Shown one piece after another: positions 1-8,394 of a stretch of 64,000 nt of DNA; within the stretch, counting starts at the first letter, position 1; each line of letters begins with the position of its first letter. Position numbers and translations under genes: made by a program. The notes beneath the pieces were generated by a model. The model did no database searches. It was not told the DNA's origin and worked only from the letters and a program-made list of their open reading frames with translations. Source of the DNA: Opitutaceae bacterium UBA2377 (lineage in GTDB: Bacteria > Verrucomicrobiota > Verrucomicrobiia > Opitutales > Opitutaceae); the NCBI GenBank assembly GCA_002344205.1, contig DDSZ01000046.1:64719-128718 (forward strand), written 5' to 3'.

Positions 1-333
1 CAGGTGATAGCGCCGGTCCTTCAACCGGAGCACGGCGCGTCCGTCCTGCGGCAGACGTTTTTCAGTGATGTCCAAGCCGCCGTAGATCTTGCCGCGCGCG
101 AGCAGGACTTCGCGCTGCGCCACCGGCAGCCGCGCAAACTCGCGCATTTCCCCGTCGAGGCGGAAGCGCACCACCAGGCCGTCCTCCTTGGGTTCAAGAT
201 GCACGTCGCTCGCGCCCTCAGCGGTCGCGGCCTGCAGGATGCGGTCGAGTGTCCGCGTCGCATCGACACCGATCTCAGCGGCCGCCCTCGGCGCATGATT
301 TCGCGCCCGAAAACTGGGGATCAATTCGAGCAT
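1..333 (-). CDS. GspE/PilB-family secretion or pilus assembly ATPase (N-terminal 111 residues only)
   Basis: Reading down from an ATG at 333, the protein carries the N-terminal N2-domain signature of GspE/PilB ATPases: ASDVHLEP, then VVRFRLDGEM, then LDITEKRLPQDGR. The Walker motifs lie beyond the window edge, so catalytic competence cannot be judged. It starts two bases after the secretin stop and is clearly in the same operon. The family powers pilus extension or type II secretion from the cytoplasm. Because GspE and VirB11 ATPases are related and no VirB11 gene is seen in the window, this enzyme could serve the pilus, the conjugation channel or both; that is inference. Confidence 0.85.
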   Translation of the reverse strand, partial: MLELIPSFRARNHAPRAAAEIGVDATRTLDRILQAATAEGASDVHLEPKEDGLVVRFRLDGEMREFARLPVAQREVLLARGKIYGGLDITEKRLPQDGRAVLRLKDRRYHL

Positions 334-335
334 GG

Positions 336-1721
336 TCAGGGGACGAGCCGCGGGGTGAGGAAAATCACGAGCTCGGTGCGCGCGCGGAGCTTCGCCTTGC
401 TCCGGAAGGCCCCACCCAATCCCGGCACGCTGCCCAGCACCGGCACGGCGCGGACCGTTTCGCCGGATTCCTCGGAGATGAGCCCGCCGATCACCGCGGT
501 CTCGCCGTCGCGCAAACGGACAATGGTCGAAGCCTGCTTCACATCGGTGAGCGGCGCGGTCTGCCGTCCGTCGGGACTCATCACGATGGCCTGGAGCCGC
601 GTGATGGCCGGCAGCACGTCGAGGGTGATGACGCCCTCGCCATCGATCTGCGGGGTCACGGCGAGGATGGTCCCGATCGTGATGGTCGAGACCGAGAACT
701 GTTCCTGGGTCTGGTTGACGGGCACGGTGGTGCCGCCCTGCTGGAAGGTGGTGCTTTGCTGAAGCCGGAAGAACGGCCGGTCCTCGCCGACCTTGATGAA
801 GGCTGTCTGGTTGTTCAGCGCCCGCAGCCGCGGCTGCGCCACGGTGCGCACGTCGCCCTGCTGCTGAAGCGCATGGATGAGCGCGGTCGCGCGCCCGAAG
901 CCGAGCCTGGCTGCAAAGCTGTTCGCCGCGAACACGCTGCCGCCGACGCCCGCCACCTCCAGCGGGGAGCCGGCGCTCTGGACCGCCTCACCGACCGCGC
1001 CCGCCGCCAGTTCCCAGTCGATGCCGAGCTTCCGTTCGTCGCGCAAAGTCACCTCGACCAGCCGCGCTTCAATTTCCACCTGCCGCGTGATGCGCCGGTT
1101 CACGAGTTGCAGGAAAGCCCGGACGGCCTCGTGGCGCGTCAGCGGCGCAGTCACCTGTGCAACGCCGGAGAAGCGGTTCAGCACGAGGCGGTCGCCGTCC
1201 TCCAGCATCGCGCGCAATTCCGTCTCCAAGTTGCTCCAGAAGGTGTTGGGGTTCTCCTGGCTGATCGAGACCTGGGTGGCATCCGGCGCACTTCCGGTCG
1301 GCACACCGGGTCCCCCGGAGATCGGCAGCGTTTCGCCGCTGCCGGTGTTCGCCCCGCCCAAGGTGACCGACGCACTGCCCGAGCCGGTGCGGGTGAGCTG
1401 CGGGTAGTCGATCGTGTAGAGGACGGTCTTGAGCCGGCGGACCAGGATCCCCGCCGGGGTCAGCTCGTAGTGCAGCGCCAGTGGCGTCGTCAGGGAGGCG
1501 AGCGCCTCGTGCAGGGTGCCGCCCCGGAAATCGAGTGTGATCTCACCAGTCACGTCCGGGTCGGCAAGGATGGTCGTATCGCAGGCCCGGCCCAGGGCGC
1601 GCAGGGCGGCGGGCAGGGGCGTCTGTTCGAGTCGCAGGCTGGCGACTGGTCGTTCCAGCACGGCGGGTTCGTTGCCAAGCAGGGCAACGGCAATCAATGG
1701 CAGACAGAAAAGCGTTTTCAT
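336..1721 (-). CDS. Secretin (GspD/PilQ/MshL family outer-membrane ring)
   Basis: A 461-residue protein with an N-terminal signal sequence (MKTLFCLPLIAVALLG). Residues about 25-95 form a small N0/STN-like domain, followed by a Gly/Ser/Thr-rich linker. The C-terminal half is a secretin domain: QVEIEARLVEV, a KVGEDRPFF segment and the closing VPVLGSVPGLGGAF motif with LVIFLTPRLV. Secretins form the outer-membrane gate of type II secretion systems and type IV pili. It sits between the InlB-repeat gene and the GspE-like ATPase and would pair with the PilP/GspC-like lipoprotein encoded upstream. The short N-terminal region is closer to MshL or Tad-like secretins than to long GspD proteins. Confidence 0.92.
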   Translation of the reverse strand: MKTLFCLPLIAVALLGNEPAVLERPVASLRLEQTPLPAALRALGRACDTTILADPDVTGEITLDFRGGTLHEALASLTTPLALHYELTPAGILVRRLKTVLYTIDYPQLTRTGSGSASVTLGGANTGSGETLPISGGPGVPTGSAPDATQVSISQENPNTFWSNLETELRAMLEDGDRLVLNRFSGVAQVTAPLTRHEAVRAFLQLVNRRITRQVEIEARLVEVTLRDERKLGIDWELAAGAVGEAVQSAGSPLEVAGVGGSVFAANSFAARLGFGRATALIHALQQQGDVRTVAQPRLRALNNQTAFIKVGEDRPFFRLQQSTTFQQGGTTVPVNQTQEQFSVSTITIGTILAVTPQIDGEGVITLDVLPAITRLQAIVMSPDGRQTAPLTDVKQASTIVRLRDGETAVIGGLISEESGETVRAVPVLGSVPGLGGAFRSKAKLRARTELVIFLTPRLVP

Positions 1722-1727
1722 CGGCGG

Positions 1728-3170
1728 TCAGGGGGTTTCGAGCAGGTGGTGGGTGGTACTGCCCGTGGCATGGTCCTGGAGCAGCGTGCGTCCGGCCCCG
1801 TGGTATTGCAGGACGAGCGGGGCGACGGAATTGAACGAGTGGGTGACGGGTGCGGCCGCCAGGTAGAACCCGTCACCGGGATGGCTGGCCTGCACGGTGA
1901 CTAGGCCGGGACCGGTGATCTGGAGCTGATTACCGACGAGGACCGCAGGCCCATCCAGCACGGCGAAGACGACCGGTAGTCCGGCGGAAGATGTCGCATC
2001 CAGGGGAAACGGCGGTGAACCGCTCGGCCGGTCTCCGGGGTGGGGGAAGATAATCGTCTGCGCCGATTTCGGCTCGAACAGGGCGTGGACGCTGCGCGGT
2101 CCGACCATCAGGATGGCGGTGACCAGGTCGCTGCCGCCGGCATCGCCGGCCCAGCCGATGAACCGCGACACCGCATCGGGGCTTGCCGTCAGCGTGATCA
2201 CGGTGCCGTGGGGATAAGTGCCGCCGGGAGTCACGCTGCCGCCGCCGCTGGCACCCGTGACGAGGGCAAACTGCTTCAGCACGAAATTCGCCTGCACCGT
2301 CCGGTGGCCGTCCATGAGCACGCCAATGGGATTGGCCAGTCCGGTGGCCCCGCCGCTCCAGCCGGCAAAGTCGTAGGCGGATTCCGGCATGGCCGTGACC
2401 ATGGTCGTGGTGCCGGCTGCGATCATACCGCCCGGCGACACACTGCCGCCGGTGCCGGCGAGTGTGGTCAGCTGGAAAAACGCCGGCGGCGGCGCGCCGA
2501 TCGTCACCGTGTGGCTGATGATCGCGGAAGCCGCGCCGACCGCGTCGAAGGCCTGCGCCGTGAAGGTGATGCTCTGCGGGCCGGGGTCGCCGGACCAGTT
2601 GCCGGCGTCGCCCTGGGTTCCGTCGCCGCCGCCAGCGGAGGCAAACGGCTGGCCGTTTTTCCAGACCTGCACCTGGGTCAGGTTGCCGTCGGGATCGTGG
2701 CCGCGGGCGGCGACGTAGAAACCTTGCCCGTGGTCTGCGCTGGCGGGAGCGGAAATCCACGCGATGCTCGGCGCGGTGTTAGAAATTGCCGTTGGCGCCT
2801 CCAGCCAGAGCACCACCGAATAGGCGCTCCCCGGGATGTGCCATGGTCCGACGATGTATTCGAAATCATGGAAGATCGTCATCGTCCCGGACGCCGCGCC
2901 GGCCGTGTGCGTGAAGACGCCAAACGTACCGGGCAGGGCGGCGATCCCCGTCAGTTCGTAAACGACCTGGAGGGCGTCATTGCGGTGGACGGCGATCAGG
3001 TTGGGGCTGGCGTTTATCTCGGCGATGAGGTCGTTGATCCAACCCGTCGTGAAGTCGCGCTCGCCCGATCCGGCGATCTGGGCGCCGTGCCCGGAGCCCG
3101 AAAAATACTCGGTTGCGCCGACGCTGAGCGCGCCGCCCAGCAGCAAAATTGAGAGTAGAAATATTTTCAT
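1728..3170 (-). CDS. Exported protein with two divergent InlB B-repeats (possible pilus-associated adhesin)
   Basis: The start is set at the ATG at 3170: it begins a clear signal peptide (MKIFLLSILLLGGALSVGA) and overlaps the prepilin stop as ATGA. The protein is 480 residues. After an N-terminal domain of unknown type and an Ig-like segment (about 150-240), two tandem copies of the divergent InlB B-repeat follow, each with GGSVxPGG, a DFAGWSGG or FIGWAGD core, and a final aromatic residue (VQANF, VHALF). Such repeats occur in bacterial surface proteins. Being encoded between a prepilin and a secretin, it may be a tip or surface adhesin of the pilus. Function is inferred only. Confidence 0.7.
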   Translation of the reverse strand: MKIFLLSILLLGGALSVGATEYFSGSGHGAQIAGSGERDFTTGWINDLIAEINASPNLIAVHRNDALQVVYELTGIAALPGTFGVFTHTAGAASGTMTIFHDFEYIVGPWHIPGSAYSVVLWLEAPTAISNTAPSIAWISAPASADHGQGFYVAARGHDPDGNLTQVQVWKNGQPFASAGGGDGTQGDAGNWSGDPGPQSITFTAQAFDAVGAASAIISHTVTIGAPPPAFFQLTTLAGTGGSVSPGGMIAAGTTTMVTAMPESAYDFAGWSGGATGLANPIGVLMDGHRTVQANFVLKQFALVTGASGGGSVTPGGTYPHGTVITLTASPDAVSRFIGWAGDAGGSDLVTAILMVGPRSVHALFEPKSAQTIIFPHPGDRPSGSPPFPLDATSSAGLPVVFAVLDGPAVLVGNQLQITGPGLVTVQASHPGDGFYLAAAPVTHSFNSVAPLVLQYHGAGRTLLQDHATGSTTHHLLETP

Positions 3171-4120
3171 TGGAGGGTGACGGCGTCGTTGGCCCAGACG
3201 TGGAGGCGCAGCGCCTCCACACCCGGCCAGCTTGGGCCGCGGTTGAGGGTGAGGAGCCGGCCGCCGAGAATTTCCGGCGTGACGTTGGCCCCGGAATTGG
3301 CCGGCGCGGTGAACGCCTGGGCCGTGTTGTTGAACGACAGCCACGCCGTTTCGGTCGGGTGGTTGTTGTTCACCGTGATCGTGAACTTGGGCAGCGTGAT
3401 TCGCCGGACCACGAGCCGGTGGAGTTGCGTCGTGCCCCCGCCGCCCTGGGTCCAGGCCGCGGCCTGACCGGCTGTGAGCCGGGCCGTCCAGTAAGCGGGC
3501 AGGCCCGCGCTGTGGTTTTCCCAGTCATGGTTCCAGATGGCGTCGAACCACGCGGCATTGGCCTCGTAGGCCGGCAGCACAAACTGGCCCGCCGGTGCGG
3601 TGAGGCTCATCATGAGGAATCGCTGCCGTCCCGGCTCGGCAGGTGCGGCGAAGAGCAGTCGCGGCTGGCCGACCGCGTTGAACGCGATCTTTGCCAGCTC
3701 CGGCTGCACCGTGGCGCTCGGCGGACTGCCCGGTTGCGGCGTGAGGCCGCGCAAACGTCCGACCTTCGCAAACCAATCATGGGTCGCGGTGGTCGGGTAG
3801 GCCGCGCTGGTAGAGTCCGAGAAACGTGTCGGCGTGTCGCCGGCCCCGATGGTGCCCGGCAGGGCTGCAATGTTGATCTGCGTGAGATCGGTCGCCTGAA
3901 AGGACGCCGTGATCGTGCGCACGAGTTCGTCGAGCGCCCGGACCTCGGCCTGACGCCGTCCTTGGATAATGACGTCATGGACGGAAGGCGTGAGCGCCGC
4001 GGCCAATATGCCGAAAACAAAAAGCACGAGCACGACTTCCAGCAGCGAGAAGGCGGCACCTGGCCGCGCCACGTGTGGCCGCGACCGCGCCATGCATGAA
4101 AGTGAACGGAAGGATGGCAT
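3167..4120 (-). CDS. Type IV prepilin / pseudopilin-like protein
   Basis: The chosen ATG lies 2 bases after the GspF stop; an internal ATG nine codons later is possible. Residues 21-46 show a class III prepilin signal: a short basic leader, then AAFSLLEVVLVLFVFGILAA with Glu at mature position 5, the hallmark of prepilin peptidase substrates. At 317 residues it is longer than a major pilin (about 150) and resembles large pseudopilins or PilV-like minor pilins with a sizeable periplasmic domain. A prepilin peptidase gene is not in the window and must be supplied elsewhere. The stop overlaps the next start by ATGA. Confidence 0.88.
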   Translation of the reverse strand: MPSFRSLSCMARSRPHVARPGAAFSLLEVVLVLFVFGILAAALTPSVHDVIIQGRRQAEVRALDELVRTITASFQATDLTQINIAALPGTIGAGDTPTRFSDSTSAAYPTTATHDWFAKVGRLRGLTPQPGSPPSATVQPELAKIAFNAVGQPRLLFAAPAEPGRQRFLMMSLTAPAGQFVLPAYEANAAWFDAIWNHDWENHSAGLPAYWTARLTAGQAAAWTQGGGGTTQLHRLVVRRITLPKFTITVNNNHPTETAWLSFNNTAQAFTAPANSGANVTPEILGGRLLTLNRGPSWPGVEALRLHVWANDAVTLQ

Positions 4121-4122
4121 GG

Positions 4123-5322
4123 TCAGCGCGCGTTGACTCCGGCGAGGAGGGAGAAAAGCGGGAGGAAGAAGGAGAGGGCCATGAGGCCCACGATGCCGGT
4201 GAGGCCGGCGAGGAGGATGGGCTCCAGCCAGGCGAGGGCCGTGGCCAACTGATCCCGGGCGCGGCTGGCGGCGTATTCCTCGATGTGTTTCAGGGCTGCA
4301 CCCAGCTGGCCGGTGGTTTCCCCGGACTTGAGGGCGGGCACCAGGAAACCTGGGAAGGCATGCGGCTTCGGCAGGGCCGCATAGAGCGGTTCGCCGAGGA
4401 CCACGCGCTCGCGTGCCGCGAGCAACTGCCGCTCCAGGACCGCATTCCCCGTCAGTTCCGCGCCGGTGCGCAGGGCGTCCAGCAACGGAATTCCCGCCTC
4501 GTGGAGCAGCCGGCAATGGGCGGCAAACCGTGCCGTGGCGAGATGCCGCACGATGTCGCCGAGGAGCGGCATGCGCAGCAACCCCCGGTCGCGCCACCCG
4601 TGCAGCCGCCGGGCACGCAGGAGCACGGTCAGCAGGACGCCGCCAATCCCGAGCGCACCGAGCAAGGCCGGCCATTGGGTGCGGATGAGATCACTGGTTG
4701 CGATGAGCGCGACCGTGAGCGCCGGCAGGGGGAGGTGGAGGGAACGGAAGATCCCGGCGAACTGCGGCACCACGCCGCCCAACAGGAAGAAGATGAGCGC
4801 GACGGTCGCACCCAGCACCGCGACCGGATAGATGAGCGCGCGCCGCGCGGTCCGCCGGAGTTCCGCTCCGCCCGCTGCGTGGGCCGCCAGGGCGCGAATG
4901 GATTCCGGCAACTGGGCGGCCGCCTCGCCGGCGGCGATCACCGCCGCCACATGCGGCGGAAACTGTTTTTCAAAGAACCGGCAGGCGACATGGATCGGCG
5001 TGCCCCGGGCGACCTCGGCGTGGATGTGCTCCAAGAGAGTGCGCACGGGTCCAGCCGGTGCATCCGTCGCCAGTTGCCCGATGGCGGCGTCCGCATTCAC
5101 GCCGGCCCGCAGTTGCAGTTCCAACTGGTGCAGCAGCGCGATGAAGTCCGCCGTCGGCAGCGTGAGGCGGCGCAGTTTCCGCGCCGCGACCGGCGTGATC
5201 CGTACGGGCCAGAGCGACCGCGCCCGCAAGGTCGCGCGCAATGCGGGCTCGTCCGGCGCTGCAGCCCGGAAGGACTGGCGGTGACCGAGATGGTCAATGG
5301 TCGTGACGGCAAAGGCGGGCAT
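4123..5322 (-). CDS. GspF/PilC-family inner-membrane platform protein
   Basis: Starting at the ATG at 5322, one base after the preceding stop, the product is 399 residues, the usual length of GspF/PilC. Two repeats of the T2SSF domain are visible: the first around residues 55-170 (LLHQLELQLRAGV, then the VIAAGEAAAQLPESI segment) and the second around 255-380 (RLLHEAGIPLLDAL, then PALKSGETTGQLGAAL). Hydrophobic segments separate them and close the protein (LEPILLAGLTGIVGLMAL). These platform proteins couple the cytoplasmic ATPase to pilin assembly. It fits the GspE-like ATPase, prepilin and secretin of the same operon. Confidence 0.95.
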   Translation of the reverse strand: MPAFAVTTIDHLGHRQSFRAAAPDEPALRATLRARSLWPVRITPVAARKLRRLTLPTADFIALLHQLELQLRAGVNADAAIGQLATDAPAGPVRTLLEHIHAEVARGTPIHVACRFFEKQFPPHVAAVIAAGEAAAQLPESIRALAAHAAGGAELRRTARRALIYPVAVLGATVALIFFLLGGVVPQFAGIFRSLHLPLPALTVALIATSDLIRTQWPALLGALGIGGVLLTVLLRARRLHGWRDRGLLRMPLLGDIVRHLATARFAAHCRLLHEAGIPLLDALRTGAELTGNAVLERQLLAARERVVLGEPLYAALPKPHAFPGFLVPALKSGETTGQLGAALKHIEEYAASRARDQLATALAWLEPILLAGLTGIVGLMALSFFLPLFSLLAGVNAR

Positions 5323-5323
5323 G

Positions 5324-5965
5324 TCAAAGGGGCAGCCGGATGCGCACCGGGTGTTCGGCAACGGGCAGCCGGAGGCGGTGCCCGCCGTGTCGGAGGAGGA
5401 CGACGTCGGCCTCAACGGCCTCGACGGTCAGCGACCCGATGGTTTCGCCGGCTTGGATGAGCCTATCGTTGATGACGGCGCAGGCCACCGGCCCCGCGAC
5501 AATGCCGTGCACCCGCAGCGTCACTTCCTTCGCCGCGTCGGCGCTTGCGGTCCGCACGGCGAAGGGGTTCGCGGCTTCGCCGGATTTGGCCGTGAGTGCC
5601 GCGGTGACCACATCGATCACGCCGTCGGCATTCGGGACCAGAACGGAAGATTCCGCTGGCCTGGCCGGGACTGATCGATCCGGCTCCGGGCTCACGTAAG
5701 CCGGTGGCAATAGCTCGGGTGTCGCGACGCTGGGAACCGGCGCATTCAGCTTCGCCGTCAGCGCCTCGTTCTGGCTGAGGAGGGCCTCGATGAACTGGGC
5801 CTGCTGGCGGATCTTTCGATCCAGCACCTGGGTGGCCACGGCATGCGGCGGTGCAAGGTTAACCGGCAGTTCGACCGGTGGCGGGAGCACCGGCGCGGGG
5901 TTGACCGCCGGCCGGTTTTGGCAGCCGGCCAAGACACAGAGGATGAGTGGAAGGATCAGTTTCAT
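5324..5965 (-). CDS. PilP/GspC-like lipoprotein
   Basis: Starts at 5965, where ATGA overlaps the VirB10 stop. The 213-residue product has a lipoprotein signal with LAGC lipobox (Cys15), a proline-rich linker, a short helix (LDRKIRQQAQFIEALLSQNEALTAKL) and a C-terminal domain reading VTLRVHGIVAGPVACAVIND, then AGETIGSLTVEAVEADVVLL. That pattern matches the homology region of GspC and PilP, the proteins that dock the inner-membrane platform to the secretin. It is the junction gene between the VirB-type half and the pilus-type half of the operon. The family call rests on this pattern only. Confidence 0.65.
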   Translation of the reverse strand: MKLILPLILCVLAGCQNRPAVNPAPVLPPPVELPVNLAPPHAVATQVLDRKIRQQAQFIEALLSQNEALTAKLNAPVPSVATPELLPPAYVSPEPDRSVPARPAESSVLVPNADGVIDVVTAALTAKSGEAANPFAVRTASADAAKEVTLRVHGIVAGPVACAVINDRLIQAGETIGSLTVEAVEADVVLLRHGGHRLRLPVAEHPVRIRLPL

Positions 5966-6951
5966 GGTGCGGTGAGAGCCGGCGCCGGCACACGGGCCTG
6001 GGCTCGATCGAGGGTTTGGGTGACGTAAAGGTAGAAGGATTTTCCGGCCGGAACCCGGATGTAGAAACCGTCGCGTGCGATGGCCTCGCGGAGTTCCTGC
6101 GCGTGGTCGCGGAGCACCGCACCGGTCCCGGCGAGCACGGCATTGCGCGCGGTCGCCGCCGGCACGGACGCCTCGCCAAGGAGGCCGGTCGTGAGCCGCT
6201 GGTCCTGCAACGCGGCCGTGGCGCTGGCGAGAAACGTCGCCGCGAAAAGTTTCAGTTCCCGCGCGCTGGCCGTGCGCACGACCAGGCCCCGCAGTCCGGC
6301 GGAGCCGTCGGGTTCGCCCCACGCGCCTGTCGTGGCGTCGTAGTCCCGATCCAGCGCGAGTCCACTGACCGGCAGTTCCATCCCGTTGTCAGCATCGTCG
6401 GTCCGCCAGACGATCCGCCAGTGGCCTTGGGCGGCGAGGCGTTCCCGCGCCGGGTCGAGCTGCGCCCGGCCATGCACCTCGGCCCCGGCGGGAATCACCC
6501 GCCGTCCGTCGTGCCAGACGTCCTCGGTCACGACGCCGATGATCGGCGTCTCCAGCCGGTTCGATTCGAGTGCGAACACCGTCCGGCACGAAATGAGCCG
6601 GCCGTAGGGCGCGAACGGCGCCGGTTCCGCCACCGGCATTTCATCGGGACCCGTGAACAGCATGAGCGGCAAAATAGGCGACTTCGCTTCAGCCTTGGGT
6701 GCAGAATCCGTCGGCACCGTCACCGTGGCGGACTCGGGAGTCGCCACCGGCGTTGGCACTGCAAATCGTGCGCCCTCGCGCGTGACCGTCTTCGGCAGCA
6801 CACGGGTTGGAGCCGCCTTGACGGCCGGCGACTCGCTTTCCGTTGCGGCGGGCTGCTGCCAGCGCATGACCAGGACACCGAGCAGCAGCACGGCGGCCAC
6901 CAGCACAACCTGGCCCGTGGGGGAGGTGAGGAACTCGCCGGTGAATTTCAT
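5962..6951 (-). CDS. virB10: VirB10/TrbI-family conjugation channel protein
   Basis: A 329-residue protein with a short cytoplasmic tail, one N-terminal membrane helix (about 13-30) and a Pro/Ala-rich periplasmic linker typical of VirB10. The C-terminal domain shows the family pattern: LISCRTVFALES, TPIIGVVTEDVW, then GRRVIPAGAEVHGRA and a late beta region. VirB10 spans both membranes and forms the core complex with VirB9 and VirB7. Both ends overlap their neighbours as ATGA, so it is translationally coupled to VirB9 and to the PilP-like lipoprotein. It is a little shorter than usual (370-480 residues). Confidence 0.88.
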   Translation of the reverse strand: MKFTGEFLTSPTGQVVLVAAVLLLGVLVMRWQQPAATESESPAVKAAPTRVLPKTVTREGARFAVPTPVATPESATVTVPTDSAPKAEAKSPILPLMLFTGPDEMPVAEPAPFAPYGRLISCRTVFALESNRLETPIIGVVTEDVWHDGRRVIPAGAEVHGRAQLDPARERLAAQGHWRIVWRTDDADNGMELPVSGLALDRDYDATTGAWGEPDGSAGLRGLVVRTASARELKLFAATFLASATAALQDQRLTTGLLGEASVPAATARNAVLAGTGAVLRDHAQELREAIARDGFYIRVPAGKSFYLYVTQTLDRAQARVPAPALTAP

Positions 6952-7736
6952 GGGTGGGGGATGATGACGTGGTAGTGGCCGCGCACGGGCAGGTTGGCGC
7001 GCCCGCCGTCCGGCGAACCGGTGATGACGAGATAAACGAGTCCCGTGCCTTGCGCGGGAATCGCGCCGGAGGCCTCCACCAGTGCCGCCGGGAAAAACTC
7101 CCGGTCCAGCCGCACGGCGAGTCCCGCCGGGTCGTAGGGCACGGCCCGGTCCATGGGATTTTCGAGCCGGATCCGGAAGACCAGCGCATCCTCCGCCTCG
7201 AACCGCACGATCAGCTCGATGGTCGCGGTGAAATTCCGATACAGCGTGACCGTGTCGGGCTTGGCGCTCTCCAGCGCCGGGCTCATTCCCGCGCGTGCGG
7301 CCACCTCCCTGCCCTGCTGCTTCGTGCGCTCCAGCAGGGCTTGGAGCGTACCCGGTTCCGGCACCCGGGTCCGCCCGTCAGCGAGAGGTTCATCCAGGAA
7401 GATGACCGCACGGTCGGGCTCGTCCGCCGCGACAAAAGCCAGCGCATACACCTTGCCCCGCAGCATCACGTTGAGGGCACCGTTCGCACCGTCCTTCAAG
7501 CGGCGCAGCGAGAAATATTCCGTGCCCGGCGCATGCGAAAGCAGGATGCCGGGATCGTCATCCACGCTCGCCGACACGTTCGCGCCGACAATCGCCTTGA
7601 GCGGTGCGGGGAAGGCGCATGTGGTCGGTTCCTCGCGACCCAGACGGATTGTATAAACCGACCGTTCATCGAGCGGATAGACGCGAATGTCCGCGGCGCG
7701 GACGCCGAGCATCAGGAGCGCCTGCAAAACGATCAT
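6948..7736 (-). CDS. virB9: VirB9/TrbG-like channel protein
   Basis: The start at 7736 is chosen because it forms an ATGA overlap with the VirB8 stop and opens a signal peptide (MIVLQALLMLGVRA). The 262-residue product begins with DIRVYPLDERSVYTIRLGREEPTTCAFP, which resembles the start of VirB9/TrbG N-terminal domains. The centre holds a two-domain beta-rich layout with a DTVTLYRNFTATIELIVRFEAED stretch. The assignment leans on position between VirB8 and VirB10 as much as on sequence, since the C-terminal half is divergent. VirB9 forms the outer part of the core complex. Confidence 0.7.
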   Translation of the reverse strand: MIVLQALLMLGVRAADIRVYPLDERSVYTIRLGREEPTTCAFPAPLKAIVGANVSASVDDDPGILLSHAPGTEYFSLRRLKDGANGALNVMLRGKVYALAFVAADEPDRAVIFLDEPLADGRTRVPEPGTLQALLERTKQQGREVAARAGMSPALESAKPDTVTLYRNFTATIELIVRFEAEDALVFRIRLENPMDRAVPYDPAGLAVRLDREFFPAALVEASGAIPAQGTGLVYLVITGSPDGGRANLPVRGHYHVIIPHP

Positions 7737-8389
7737 TGCGATTGGACGTAGGACCATACTGCGAGGGGATATCGGCCATTGGCCGCCAGGTTGGGATTGC
7801 GCGCGAAACGGAATCGCACGTTGAAAGGGGTGGCCTCGCCGAAGACCTGGCCGCCGACCCGGCCGGTGCGCACGAGCTGGCCCTCGGCCTGCACGAGCAC
7901 GACGTGCTCGCGGGTTTCGAGGACGGTGAGTTTCAGCACCTCGGGTTTCTGGTGCAGGGCCTTCTGGGCAAATTCCTCCGCGTCCGTCGCCACGGCCTCG
8001 CGGGCCTGCCGCGCGGCGTCCGGCAGGAACAGCCGGTCCAGCAGCTCCGGAAAATCGAGGCCCGTCGGGTTGCGCTGGAAGAGCGCGAGGCAGGCCTGCA
8101 GGGCGCATTCCTCGTGCAGCCTGGCCGCCTCCTCGAATTCCAGCAGCGGACCGACATGAAAGGTCCCGCTGGGATCGAGCACGATCACCCGTTCGCGCTC
8201 ACGATAGGCGCGGATCACCAGGAACGGCTGCACGGCGCTGAAGCCGACCGCCACAAGGGCGACCACGCACCATAGCCGCGCGGCCAGCGCATGGTCGGCC
8301 AGCAGCAGCAGGGGATTCCACGGTCGGCGCGGCCGGCGGGCCGGATCGGGCCGCACCTGCGGGGCGGGAGTTTCGCGAAGGGTCGTCAT
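7733..8389 (-). CDS. virB8: VirB8-like inner-membrane assembly protein
   Basis: A 218-residue protein with a proline-rich N-terminus, one membrane helix at about 38-60 (LWCVVALVAVGFSAVQPFLVI) and a periplasmic domain of about 150 residues, the usual VirB8/TrbF layout. The end (TPFNVRFRFARNPNLAANGRYPLAVWSYV) is like the closing strands of VirB8-type NTF2-fold domains. No strict family motif can be confirmed by eye, so the call combines topology, size and position between VirB6 and VirB9. It overlaps VirB9 by ATGA and starts 5 bases after the VirB6 stop. Confidence 0.65.
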   Translation of the reverse strand: MTTLRETPAPQVRPDPARRPRRPWNPLLLLADHALAARLWCVVALVAVGFSAVQPFLVIRAYRERERVIVLDPSGTFHVGPLLEFEEAARLHEECALQACLALFQRNPTGLDFPELLDRLFLPDAARQAREAVATDAEEFAQKALHQKPEVLKLTVLETREHVVLVQAEGQLVRTGRVGGQVFGEATPFNVRFRFARNPNLAANGRYPLAVWSYVQSQ

Positions 8390-8394
8390 GGCGT

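Noticed and set aside
249..1904. 551-codon plus-strand open frame opposite the secretin
   Set aside because: Low-complexity Arg/Gly/His-rich translation typical of antisense frames in GC-rich DNA; the minus-strand secretin is clearly real.
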